This document shows positions 13,763 to 20,950 of a DNA stretch of 39,066 nucleotides, piece by piece. Numbering within the stretch: the stretch's first letter is position 1; each line of letters opens with the position of its first letter. The position numbers were made by a program, and so were the translations under genes. The stretch spans positions 1 to 39,066 of the forward strand of contig CAKQDS010000017.1 of NCBI GenBank assembly GCA_934229535.1, written 5' to 3'. Below the pieces are notes generated by a model that was given only the letters and a program-made list of their open reading frames with translations, was not told where the DNA came from and ran no database searches. Source of the DNA: an uncultured Anaeroplasmataceae bacterium (GTDB lineage Bacteria; Bacillota_I; Bacilli_A; Acholeplasmatales; Anaeroplasmataceae).

Positions 13763-14839
13763 TTATTGTAGGGTAACATTTATCTCTAAAGACTCAAATT
13801 GATTTTGATTATTTAAGCGATAAATCTTTAAACTAATTACATCACCTATATTGGCTAAATCTAATATCTTAGAAATATCTTCCCTTTTAGTAATTATCTT
13901 ATCGTTAACCATATAAATAACATCAAAGGGATTAACACCAGCATTTTTTGCATTGCCTTCAGTAACCTTTGTAACTAAAAATGCTTCGTCAATATTATTA
14001 GGTAAATATTTAGTATATTCCTCATTTAAAACTAAATAACGATTTATAATATCACCGCTAACACCAAGTAATGGTCTTGTAATCGTTGTTTTCTTTGCTT
14101 CAATATCAGAAACACATTTTCTTACAATATCCATTCTTATCGCGTTACCAAAGCCTTCAACAACGACATCCTTATCAGTTTCAGATGTCCAACTAGTTTT
14201 AGAAACATTAATTCCAATTAATCTTCCAGATAAATTAAATAATCCACCACCACTATTTCCACTATTTAAAGCAGCATCAGTTTGAACGTATTTCGCTGTA
14301 ACACCAGTAACAACACCTACCGTAATATGATTAAAATAATTAAGACTTAATGGACAGCCAATAGCAATAGCTGTTTGGCCTGGATTTAAAACATCCTCAG
14401 TACTAATATCAATAGGTGTAATTTTTTTATTTGTGCCTAATAGGTCAAGAGAAAATCTTAATACTGCAACATCATTTTTAGAGTCTGACCCAATTAAATC
14501 AGCATTATAATATTTGCTACCACCTAAATAAACCTTATATGATTTACCATCTTCAATAACATGATGATTAGTTATTACATAGTAATAATTATCTTCTTCC
14601 TTATAAACAATCCCTGATCCCGTAGCATAGCTAGTTTGAGATATAGCCGTATAAATTCCCACACAAGCTGATTCTACCATAGCCTTAACATCAGTAATAG
14701 AATTTTGAATCTCATAAACAGTTTTATCCTGTTCAATTGTATTAGCTGTTTGCGAAGGTGTAGTAGTAAAGAAATTACAGCTACATAAGCTAAACATAAT
14801 TATAATTCCGGTTAATAAACTAAGACATTTCTTTTTCAT
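13763..14839 (-). CDS. HtrA/DegP-like serine protease lipoprotein with PDZ domain
   Basis: A surface protease that probably degrades misfolded proteins outside the membrane. The 358-residue protein has a signal peptide with lipobox L18-C-S-C21, a trypsin-like domain with catalytic triad H93 (TNHHVIEDG), D123 (KNDVAVLRF) and S196 (GNSGGGLF), and one C-terminal PDZ domain (about 255-355) with a GVNPFDVIYMVNDK segment. Most HtrA proteins in Bacilli are anchored by a membrane helix; here lipid anchoring is predicted instead. It lies 2 bp after tatD, so it is in the vanZ-like/tatD operon. The lipobox is slightly atypical (Cys at -2). Confidence 0.9.
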   Translation of the reverse strand: MKKKCLSLLTGIIIMFSLCSCNFFTTTPSQTANTIEQDKTVYEIQNSITDVKAMVESACVGIYTAISQTSYATGSGIVYKEEDNYYYVITNHHVIEDGKSYKVYLGGSKYYNADLIGSDSKNDVAVLRFSLDLLGTNKKITPIDISTEDVLNPGQTAIAIGCPLSLNYFNHITVGVVTGVTAKYVQTDAALNSGNSGGGLFNLSGRLIGINVSKTSWTSETDKDVVVEGFGNAIRMDIVRKCVSDIEAKKTTITRPLLGVSGDIINRYLVLNEEYTKYLPNNIDEAFLVTKVTEGNAKNAGVNPFDVIYMVNDKIITKREDISKILDLANIGDVISLKIYRLNNQNQFESLEINVTLQ

Positions 14840-14841
14840 CT

Positions 14842-15606
14842 TTAATCCTCCAGGTTAAATATTTTTCTAGCATTTTTTGAGGTTTGTTCACCAATAAATG
14901 AAAAATCCTCATTTCTTATTTTAGCAACCTCTTCACACGTATAATAAATATATGCCGTTTCATTTCTCTCGCCGCGATATGGTGTTGGTGCTAAATAGGG
15001 ACAATCAGTTTCAATTAAAAGCTTATCAATTGCAATGTTTTTAGCAACCTCTTTAGCATTTTTAGCATTTTTAAAGGTTACAACCCCACCAAGAGCTATA
15101 TAATAGCCAAGCTTAATAAATTCCTTAGCCATTTCCCACGATGAGCTATAGCAATGCATAATCCCCTTAACATCAGGAAACATCTTTAAAATGTTATAGG
15201 TTTCCTCAATTGCATCACGAGAATGAATTATAACAGGAAGCTTATATTTTGCAGCCAATTTCATTTGAGCAATAAAATATTCCTTTTGATTTTCTTTATC
15301 ATCCTTACCATAATGATAATCAAGACCAATTTCGCCAATTGCATAAACCTTATGCTCTTTAATAAACTCTTCAAGTATTTTTATATCATTTTCTAAATTT
15401 AAGGAAACCTCTGAAGGATGAATACCAGCGCTATTATAAAAAAAATTAGGATCCTGCTTTGTTAAATTATAAGCCTTTAAATTCGCTTCATGGGAATAGC
15501 CAACAAGCATACATTTCATAACCTTATTATCCTTCGCTCTTTTTATGCACAAATCCCTATCATTATTAAATTCATCAGCAAATAAATGTGAATGCGTATC
15601 AAACAT
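14842..15606 (-). CDS. tatD: TatD family metal-dependent DNase
   Basis: The 254-residue protein is a TIM-barrel metallohydrolase of the TatD/YcfH/YabD type, with 3'-5' exonuclease activity known in the family. Visible metal ligands and motifs are DTHSH (H5, H7), IGEIGLDYHYG, PVIIHSRDA, GIMHCYSSS and LLIETDCPYLAP. The length is typical. The start overlaps the upstream VanZ-like gene by 8 bp, and the HtrA gene follows after 2 bp, so all three are probably one transcript. Confidence 0.94.
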   Translation of the reverse strand: MFDTHSHLFADEFNNDRDLCIKRAKDNKVMKCMLVGYSHEANLKAYNLTKQDPNFFYNSAGIHPSEVSLNLENDIKILEEFIKEHKVYAIGEIGLDYHYGKDDKENQKEYFIAQMKLAAKYKLPVIIHSRDAIEETYNILKMFPDVKGIMHCYSSSWEMAKEFIKLGYYIALGGVVTFKNAKNAKEVAKNIAIDKLLIETDCPYLAPTPYRGERNETAYIYYTCEEVAKIRNEDFSFIGEQTSKNARKIFNLED

Positions 15607-16069
15607 TTTTTCTTCTCCTACAAATTACAAAATAAACAATTAAATAACCTATAAAACCACCAATCATATCAATAAAAATATCACTAAGGCTTCTTGCTCT
15701 ACCTAAAACAAAGCCCTGATGAATTTCATCAATAATAGCACATATCATAACTAAAATTAATGAACAAAGAATTGATAGGTGATAATTAAATAATAAGAAT
15801 AAGAAATTAAATATCAAAATAAATAAAACCATAAATAAGAATATATGAGCTGATTTTCTAACAATTAATGATAATCTTCTATTTATTACATTTTTTAATT
15901 TTTCATCTAAGTGATCAAAATCCTTATAAATAACATTCCTAATAAAATACATTATTTTATTACTCGAATTAGATGAGGTAATTCCATTTTCCGAGGAAAG
16001 AATATAAATAAATGCTAACCATATCAAACATACAAAACAAAAAAATATAAGAGCATTTCTTCTATTCAT
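15599..16069 (-). CDS. VanZ-like membrane protein
   Basis: A 156-residue protein with about four membrane segments. It shows the VanZ-family pattern: RKSAHIFLFMVLFIL in the middle, then IDEIHQGFVLGRARSLSDIFIDMIGGFIGY. VanZ itself gives low-level teicoplanin resistance in enterococci, but most homologues have no known role. A -10 TATAAT (16087-16092) lies about 17 bp upstream, followed by a short GAGG site. First gene of a likely operon with tatD and the HtrA gene. Confidence 0.82.
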   Translation of the reverse strand: MNRRNALIFFCFVCLIWLAFIYILSSENGITSSNSSNKIMYFIRNVIYKDFDHLDEKLKNVINRRLSLIVRKSAHIFLFMVLFILIFNFLFLLFNYHLSILCSLILVMICAIIDEIHQGFVLGRARSLSDIFIDMIGGFIGYLIVYFVICRRRKNV

Positions 16070-16086
16070 TTTATAACCTCGTATTT

Positions 16087-16115
16087 ATTATACGCTAAAT
16101 TTAGAAAAAAATAAA
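16087..16115 (-). promoter_or_regulatory. Probable promoter of the VanZ-like/tatD/htrA operon
   Basis: On the minus strand a perfect -10 TATAAT (16087-16092) with a weak TTTATT at the -35 position (16110-16115, 17-bp spacer), just beyond the T-run of the tuf terminator. Confidence 0.45.
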
Positions 16116-16123
16116 TAAATACG

Positions 16124-16152
16124 AAAAAAAAGATTCCGAAAAAATCGGAACC
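16124..16152 (-). terminator. Intrinsic terminator of tuf
   Basis: On the minus strand the stem GGTTCCGA/TCGGAATC (one G-U pair) with a short T-rich loop is followed by eight T, 15 bp after the tuf stop codon. Confidence 0.88.
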
Positions 16153-16166
16153 TTAATTTTCATTAA

Positions 16167-17351
16167 TTATTCAATAATCTCAGTAACTGAACCAGCACCT
16201 ACAGTATGACCACCCTCACGGATAGAGAACTTAGTACCTTGTTCAATAGCAATTGGGTGAATTAACTCAACTGTCATAACTGTATTATCTCCTGGCATTA
16301 CCATTTCAACACCTGGTTCAAGAGTGATTACACCTGTGATATCAGTTGTACGGAAATAGAATTGAGGACGATAATTTGAGAAGAATGGAGTATGACGTCC
16401 ACCTTCCTCTTTAGTTAATACGTAAACTTGAGCCTTGAACTTTTGATGAGGATGAACACTCTTTGGTTTAGCTAATACTTGACCACGTTGAACATCTTCA
16501 CGAGCGATACCACGAAGTAATACTCCGATGTTATCTCCAGCCTCAGCATAGTCTAATAGCTTACGGAACATTTCAACACCAGTTACAACTGAAGATTGAG
16601 TAGGTTTAATACCAATGATTTCAACTGTATCACCAACACGTACTTGACCACGCTCAACACGTCCTGTAACTACTGTACCACGTCCAGTAATTGTAAATAC
16701 ATCTTCGATAGGCATTAAGAATGGCTTATCAGTATCACGTACTGGAGTAGGGATATATGAATCAACATAATCCATTAATTCACCAATCTTAGCAGTCCAC
16801 TTAGGATCACCTTCAAGAGCCTTTAATGCAGATCCACGAACAAATGGAATTTCATCTCCTGGGAAGTCATATGAGCTTAATAACTCACGAACATCCATTT
16901 CAACTAAGTCGATTAATTCTTCATCATCAACCATATCACACTTGTTTAAGAATACAACAATACGAGGAACACCAACTTGACGAGCAAGTAAGATGTGCTC
17001 ACGAGTTTGAGCCATAACACCATCAGTAGCAGCGATAACTAGAATTGCACCATCCATTTGTGCAGCACCAGTGATCATATTCTTAACATAGTCAGCATGT
17101 CCTGGGCAGTCTACGTGTGCATAGTGACGAGTAGCAGTCTCATATTCAACGTGTGCAGTATTAATAGTAATACCACGCTCTTTCTCTTCTGGAGCAGCAT
17201 CGATTTGGTCATAAGCCTTAGCTTGTGCTAAACCTTCTTTTGCAAGATAGTTAGTAATAGCAGCAGTTAAAGTAGTTTTACCATGATCGACGTGACCAAT
17301 TGTACCAATATTAACGTGTGGTTTGTTACGTACAAATTTTTCCTTTGCCAT
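16167..17351 (-). CDS. tuf: Elongation factor Tu
   Basis: EF-Tu delivers aminoacyl-tRNA to the ribosome. The 394-residue protein has the G1 motif GHVDHGKT (19-26), the switch I segment around RGITINTAHVEY, G3 DCPGHADYVKNM, G4 NKCDMVDD, and domains 2 and 3 of normal length. AAAGGAG lies before the ATG. It is separated from fusA by 127 bp containing its own promoter, so it can be expressed apart from the str operon. Confidence 0.98.
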   Translation of the reverse strand: MAKEKFVRNKPHVNIGTIGHVDHGKTTLTAAITNYLAKEGLAQAKAYDQIDAAPEEKERGITINTAHVEYETATRHYAHVDCPGHADYVKNMITGAAQMDGAILVIAATDGVMAQTREHILLARQVGVPRIVVFLNKCDMVDDEELIDLVEMDVRELLSSYDFPGDEIPFVRGSALKALEGDPKWTAKIGELMDYVDSYIPTPVRDTDKPFLMPIEDVFTITGRGTVVTGRVERGQVRVGDTVEIIGIKPTQSSVVTGVEMFRKLLDYAEAGDNIGVLLRGIAREDVQRGQVLAKPKSVHPHQKFKAQVYVLTKEEGGRHTPFFSNYRPQFYFRTTDITGVITLEPGVEMVMPGDNTVMTVELIHPIAIEQGTKFSIREGGHTVGAGSVTEIIE

Positions 17352-17424
17352 TTTAAAAATTCTCCTTTAATTTTTTTCTTTCTTATAATATTTTTTATAA
17401 TTCTTGACCGAATTTCCACATATA

Positions 17425-17453
17425 ATTTTACATTAATTGGACGGTTAAATCAA
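17425..17453 (-). promoter_or_regulatory. Promoter of tuf
   Basis: On the minus strand -35 TTGATT (17448-17453), a 17-bp spacer and -10 TAAAAT (17425-17430) in the fusA-tuf gap. Confidence 0.65.
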
Positions 17454-17478
17454 GATATAACCCTATTTTTTTTGAAAA

Positions 17479-19542
17479 TTATGATCTTTTCTTAATAATT
17501 TCCTCTTGAATTGCCTTAGGAGCAGCTTCATAGTGGTCAGTTTGCATAATGAATGTTCCACGTCCTTGAGTATTTGAACGAAGAGAAGTTGCATAACCAA
17601 ACATTTCAGCTAGTGGAACATATGAATGAACACGGATTGCATTTCCATGCTTTTCTTGTCCTTCAAGACGTCCACGACGGCTTACTAAATCACCAATAAC
17701 ATTTCCTAAATATTCTTCAGGAACGATTACATCAACTGACATAATTGGCTCAAGAATAACTGGAGCACATTTGTCCTTCATTCCCTTAACAGCTAAGCTT
17801 GCAGCAACCTTATAAGCCATTTCTGATGAGTCTACATCATGGTAAGATCCATCAAATAATGTACACTTAACATCGATTAATGGGTAACCTGCAAGAACAC
17901 CATTAGGTAATGCTTCTTGTAATCCCTTATCAACAACTGGAATATATTCACGAGGAACGTTTCCACCAACTACAGCATCAACGAATTCATATCCCTTATC
18001 CTTGTTAGGTTCGAAATGAATCCAAACGTGACCATATTGTCCACGTCCACCTGATTGACGAATAAACTTACCTTCAACATCAGCACCCTTAGTAATAGTT
18101 TCACGATATGAAACCTGTGGAGCACCTACATTACAAGATACATTGAATTCTCTCTTCATACGATCAACAATGATATCAAGGTGTAATTCACCCATACCAG
18201 AGATGATTGTTTCACCAGTTTCTTGATCAGTATAAGTCTTGAATGTTGGGTCTTCCTCAGCAAGCTTAATTAAAGCAGTAGTCATCTTGTCTTGGTCAGC
18301 CTTAGTTTTTGGCTCAACTGCAACACTGATAACTGGCTCTGGGAATACCATCTTTTCAAGAATTAAATCTTCATTAACTGTTAATGTATCACCAGTTGTA
18401 GTTGATTTGAAACCAACTGCAGCAGCGATATCACCAGTAAATACTTCTTTAATTTCAGTACGGTGGTTAGCATGCATTAGCATAATACGTCCTAAACGTT
18501 CCTTAACACCACGTGAAGTATTTTGAACATATGAACCTGATTCAACATGTCCAGCATATACACGGAAGAATGTTAAACGTCCAACGAATGGGTCAGTTAA
18601 TACCTTAAATGCTAAAGCAGCAAAATCAGTATCATCTGTTGGATGAATATCAACCTCTTCACCATCAGCCTTGTGTCCCTTAATTGCTGGAATATCAAGT
18701 GGAGATGGAAGATAATCGATAACACCATCAAGCATTTTCTTAACACCCATATTCTTGAATGCAGAACCACAGAATACTGGGAAGAATTCAGCCTTTAAAA
18801 CTGCCTTACGAATAACAGCCTTAATTTGATCAACTGAAATTTCATCACCCTCTAGATAAGCCATAGCTAAATCATCATCAAATTGAGCTAAAGTGTCGAT
18901 TAACTCTTCACGCTTACCTAAAATGAAGTCCTTCATATCCTCAGGGCAATCAACAGTTTGATAATTCTCATCTGGACCACCATCATATAGATATGCCTTC
19001 ATAGTGATAATATCAACAGCGCCATGGAATTGATCCTCAGCACCGATAGGCCATTGTACAGCAGCAGCTGTAGCGCCTAAACGATCATAGATAGATTTAA
19101 CAGAATATTCAAAATCTGCTCCAACCTTATCCATCTTGTTTACAAATACAATACGAGGTACACTGTAATCAGAAGCTTGACGCCAAACTGTTTCAGTTTG
19201 AGGCTCAACACCTTGACTACCATCTAGTACGGCAACAGCACCATCTAGTACACGAAGAGATCTACTAACCTCAACAGTAAAGTCTACGTGTCCTGGAGTA
19301 TCGATAATGTTAACACGATATCCATTCCAAATTGCAGTTGTTGCTGCAGATGTAATTGTTATACCACGCTCTTTTTCTTGGTCCATATAGTCCATTGTTG
19401 CAGCACCATCATGTGTTTCACCAATCTTATGAACCTTACCAGTATGATACAAAATACGTTCAGTAGTTGTAGTCTTACCAGCATCGATATGAGCCATAAT
19501 ACCAATATTACGATATTTGCTTAATTCATATTCTCTTGCCAT
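17479..19542 (-). CDS. fusA: Elongation factor G
   Basis: EF-G drives translocation of tRNA and mRNA on the ribosome. The 687-residue protein has G1 AHIDAGKTT near residue 17, G3 DTPGHVDFTVEV, G4 NKMDKVGAD and full domains II-V, ending AAPKAIQEEIIKKRS. The length is typical of bacterial EF-G. GGAGG lies before the ATG, 18 bp after rpsG. Confidence 0.98.
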   Translation of the reverse strand: MAREYELSKYRNIGIMAHIDAGKTTTTERILYHTGKVHKIGETHDGAATMDYMDQEKERGITITSAATTAIWNGYRVNIIDTPGHVDFTVEVSRSLRVLDGAVAVLDGSQGVEPQTETVWRQASDYSVPRIVFVNKMDKVGADFEYSVKSIYDRLGATAAAVQWPIGAEDQFHGAVDIITMKAYLYDGGPDENYQTVDCPEDMKDFILGKREELIDTLAQFDDDLAMAYLEGDEISVDQIKAVIRKAVLKAEFFPVFCGSAFKNMGVKKMLDGVIDYLPSPLDIPAIKGHKADGEEVDIHPTDDTDFAALAFKVLTDPFVGRLTFFRVYAGHVESGSYVQNTSRGVKERLGRIMLMHANHRTEIKEVFTGDIAAAVGFKSTTTGDTLTVNEDLILEKMVFPEPVISVAVEPKTKADQDKMTTALIKLAEEDPTFKTYTDQETGETIISGMGELHLDIIVDRMKREFNVSCNVGAPQVSYRETITKGADVEGKFIRQSGGRGQYGHVWIHFEPNKDKGYEFVDAVVGGNVPREYIPVVDKGLQEALPNGVLAGYPLIDVKCTLFDGSYHDVDSSEMAYKVAASLAVKGMKDKCAPVILEPIMSVDVIVPEEYLGNVIGDLVSRRGRLEGQEKHGNAIRVHSYVPLAEMFGYATSLRSNTQGRGTFIMQTDHYEAAPKAIQEEIIKKRS

Positions 19543-19560
19543 TTGGTTTTTCCTCCGATA

Positions 19561-20031
19561 TTACCAACGGTAATGAGCAAATGCTTTATTAGCTTCTGCC
19601 ATCTTTAATGTATCTTCACGCTTCTTGCAAGCTCCACCTAAATTATTAGATGCATCAACGATTTCCTTAGCTAACTTTTCAGCCATAGTCTTATCATTGC
19701 GCTTACGAGCATAAGTAACCAACCAACGTAAACCTAATGTTTGTTTTCTTTCAGGTCTAACTTCAACTGGTACTTGATAGTTTTGAGCACCGATACGACG
19801 ACTCTTAACTTCCAATGTAGGCATAATGTTGTTTAAGGCAGCATTAAATACTTCAAGTGGATCTTTATTAGTCATCTCTTTAACACGATCGAATGCAGTA
19901 TATAGAATTGTTTGTGCAGTTCCTTTTTTACCATCTTCCATGATTGCATTGATTGTTCTAGTTACAATCTTTGAACCATAAATTGGATCAGGAAGCACGT
20001 CTCTTTTTGCGATATGTCCCTTACGAGGCAT
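19561..20031 (-). CDS. rpsG: Small ribosomal subunit protein uS7
   Basis: uS7 organises the 3' major domain of 16S rRNA. The 156-residue protein begins MPRKGHIAKRDVLPDP and contains the family segments TRTINAIMEDGKKGTAQTI and VEVRPERKQTLGLRWLV. It has the normal length, with AAAGGAGG before the ATG. Second gene of the rpsL-rpsG-fusA operon. Confidence 0.98.
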   Translation of the reverse strand: MPRKGHIAKRDVLPDPIYGSKIVTRTINAIMEDGKKGTAQTILYTAFDRVKEMTNKDPLEVFNAALNNIMPTLEVKSRRIGAQNYQVPVEVRPERKQTLGLRWLVTYARKRNDKTMAEKLAKEIVDASNNLGGACKKREDTLKMAEANKAFAHYRW

Positions 20032-20070
20032 GATTCATTCCTCCTTTTTATAATTAGATTTTATATAATA

Positions 20071-20493
20071 TTACTTCTTAGCAGCTTTAGGTTTCTTAGC
20101 ACCATATTTAGAACGTCCTTGCATACGGTTAGCAACACCTGTAGTATCTAATGCACCACGGATAATATGATAACGTACACCTGGTAAGTCCTTAACACGT
20201 CCACCACGAATTAAAACTGTACTGTGCTCTTGTAATGAGTGTCCAACACCTGGAATATAAGCAGTTACTTCAATTCCGTTTGTTAAACGTACACGAGCAT
20301 ATTTACGTAATGCAGAGTTTGGCTTCTTAGGTGTCATAGTTGTAACACGTGTACAAACTCCACGCTTTTGTGGTGATGGAAGGCTAGTTGGTCTCTTCTT
20401 TAAAGAATTATATCCTACTAATAAGCTTTGAGCTTTAGATTTATAAACTTTATCTTCTCTTCCTTTACGTACTAATTGTTCAATAGTTGGCAT
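20071..20493 (-). CDS. rpsL: Small ribosomal subunit protein uS12
   Basis: uS12 is the decoding-centre protein. The 140-residue protein begins MPTIEQLVRKGRE and has the conserved TPKKPNSALRK and GRVKDLPGVRYHIIRG loops. The lysines at the positions of E. coli K42 and K87, where substitutions give streptomycin resistance, are unchanged. First gene of the str operon, with AAAGGAG before the ATG and a consensus promoter at 20588-20616. Confidence 0.98.
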   Translation of the reverse strand: MPTIEQLVRKGREDKVYKSKAQSLLVGYNSLKKRPTSLPSPQKRGVCTRVTTMTPKKPNSALRKYARVRLTNGIEVTAYIPGVGHSLQEHSTVLIRGGRVKDLPGVRYHIIRGALDTTGVANRMQGRSKYGAKKPKAAKK

Positions 20494-20580
20494 AGTTTAT
20501 TTCTCCTTTCTACAGCCTATCTAGGTTGTATTATAAACACCATAAAATTTCGATTAAAAATTTACACTATTTTTTCACAG

Positions 20581-20616
20581 CAAGAGTATTATACATAAGA
20601 AAAATACTCTTGTCAA
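20581..20616 (-). promoter_or_regulatory. Consensus rpsL promoter embedded in a perfect inverted repeat
   Basis: On the minus strand a perfect TTGACA (20611-20616), a 17-bp spacer and a perfect TATAAT (20588-20593). A perfect 10-bp inverted repeat, CAAGAGTATT (20581-20590) and AATACTCTTG (20603-20612), overlaps both boxes. Arm centres are 22 bp apart, about two helix turns, as expected for a dimeric regulator. The operator role is inferred. The transcribed leader of about 85 nt shows no other clear structure. Confidence 0.8.
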
Positions 20617-20754
20617 CAACAAAAAAACAAAAAAAGCACTTTTTTTATTCTTTTTTAAAAACACTAGTTAGCGTGTACGATAAAAACAGCCCATTTACTT
20701 ATTTTTTTATATTTTTATTATTTCATCAAAAAGTAATATTATGCATATTTAATA
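20617..20754. other. Intergenic AT-rich region between the rpsL promoter and the tRNA-Arg promoter
   Basis: This non-coding part of the 20494-20798 gap is very AT-rich, with A- and T-runs and a small AAAAAGCACTTTTT near-palindrome. I see no gene, repeat family or RNA structure that I can name. Confidence 0.4.
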
Positions 20755-20783
20755 TTGCAACAATTAAAAATAATTGATATAAT
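20755..20783 (+). promoter_or_regulatory. Promoter of tRNA-Arg
   Basis: On the plus strand -35 TTGCAA (20755-20760), a 17-bp spacer and a perfect -10 TATAAT (20778-20783), 15 bp before the mature tRNA sequence. Confidence 0.75.
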
Positions 20784-20798
20784 TATAAAGGTTTAACT

Positions 20799-20873
20799 GG
20801 TCGCGTAGTATAATGGAGATTACTAGGCCCTCCTAAGGCCTCAATAACGGTTCGAATCCGTTCGTGACTGCCA
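20799..20873 (+). tRNA. tRNA-Arg, anticodon CCU
   Basis: The 75-nt sequence folds into a standard cloverleaf: acceptor stem GGTCGCG with CGTGACT (two G-U pairs), a D arm, an anticodon stem AGGCC/GGCCT with loop CTCCTAA giving anticodon CCU (reads AGG), and a T stem AACGG/CCGTT with loop TTCGAAT. The 3' CCA is encoded (20871-20873). It has its own promoter and terminator and is transcribed opposite to the surrounding operons. Confidence 0.95.
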
Positions 20874-20885
20874 TCTAAAACAATT

Positions 20886-20914
20886 AAGCCTGATTAAACA
20901 GGCTTTATATTTTG
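20886..20914 (+). terminator. Intrinsic terminator of tRNA-Arg
   Basis: On the plus strand a 7-bp stem AAGCCTG/CAGGCTT with loop ATTAAA is followed by TATATTTT, 13 bp after the tRNA. Confidence 0.75.
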
Positions 20915-20946
20915 CAAAAAAAGAGATTGACCAAACAATCTCTTTT
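20915..20946 (-). terminator. Intrinsic terminator of the pectate lyase gene
   Basis: On the minus strand the stem AAAGAGATTG/CAATCTCTTT with loop TTTGGT runs into a T-tract. It faces the tRNA terminator, so convergent transcription is blocked from both sides. Confidence 0.85.
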
Positions 20947-20950
20947 ATTA

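Noticed and set aside
20526..20777. 83-residue plus-strand ORF in the rpsL upstream region
   Set aside because: AT-rich sequence overlapping the rpsL promoter and tRNA promoter; no RBS, low-complexity product, no family resemblance.
20799..20950. tRNA-Arg as an attachment site of an integrated element
   Set aside because: No second copy of the tRNA 3' end and no integrase in the window; neighbours are not phage-like.
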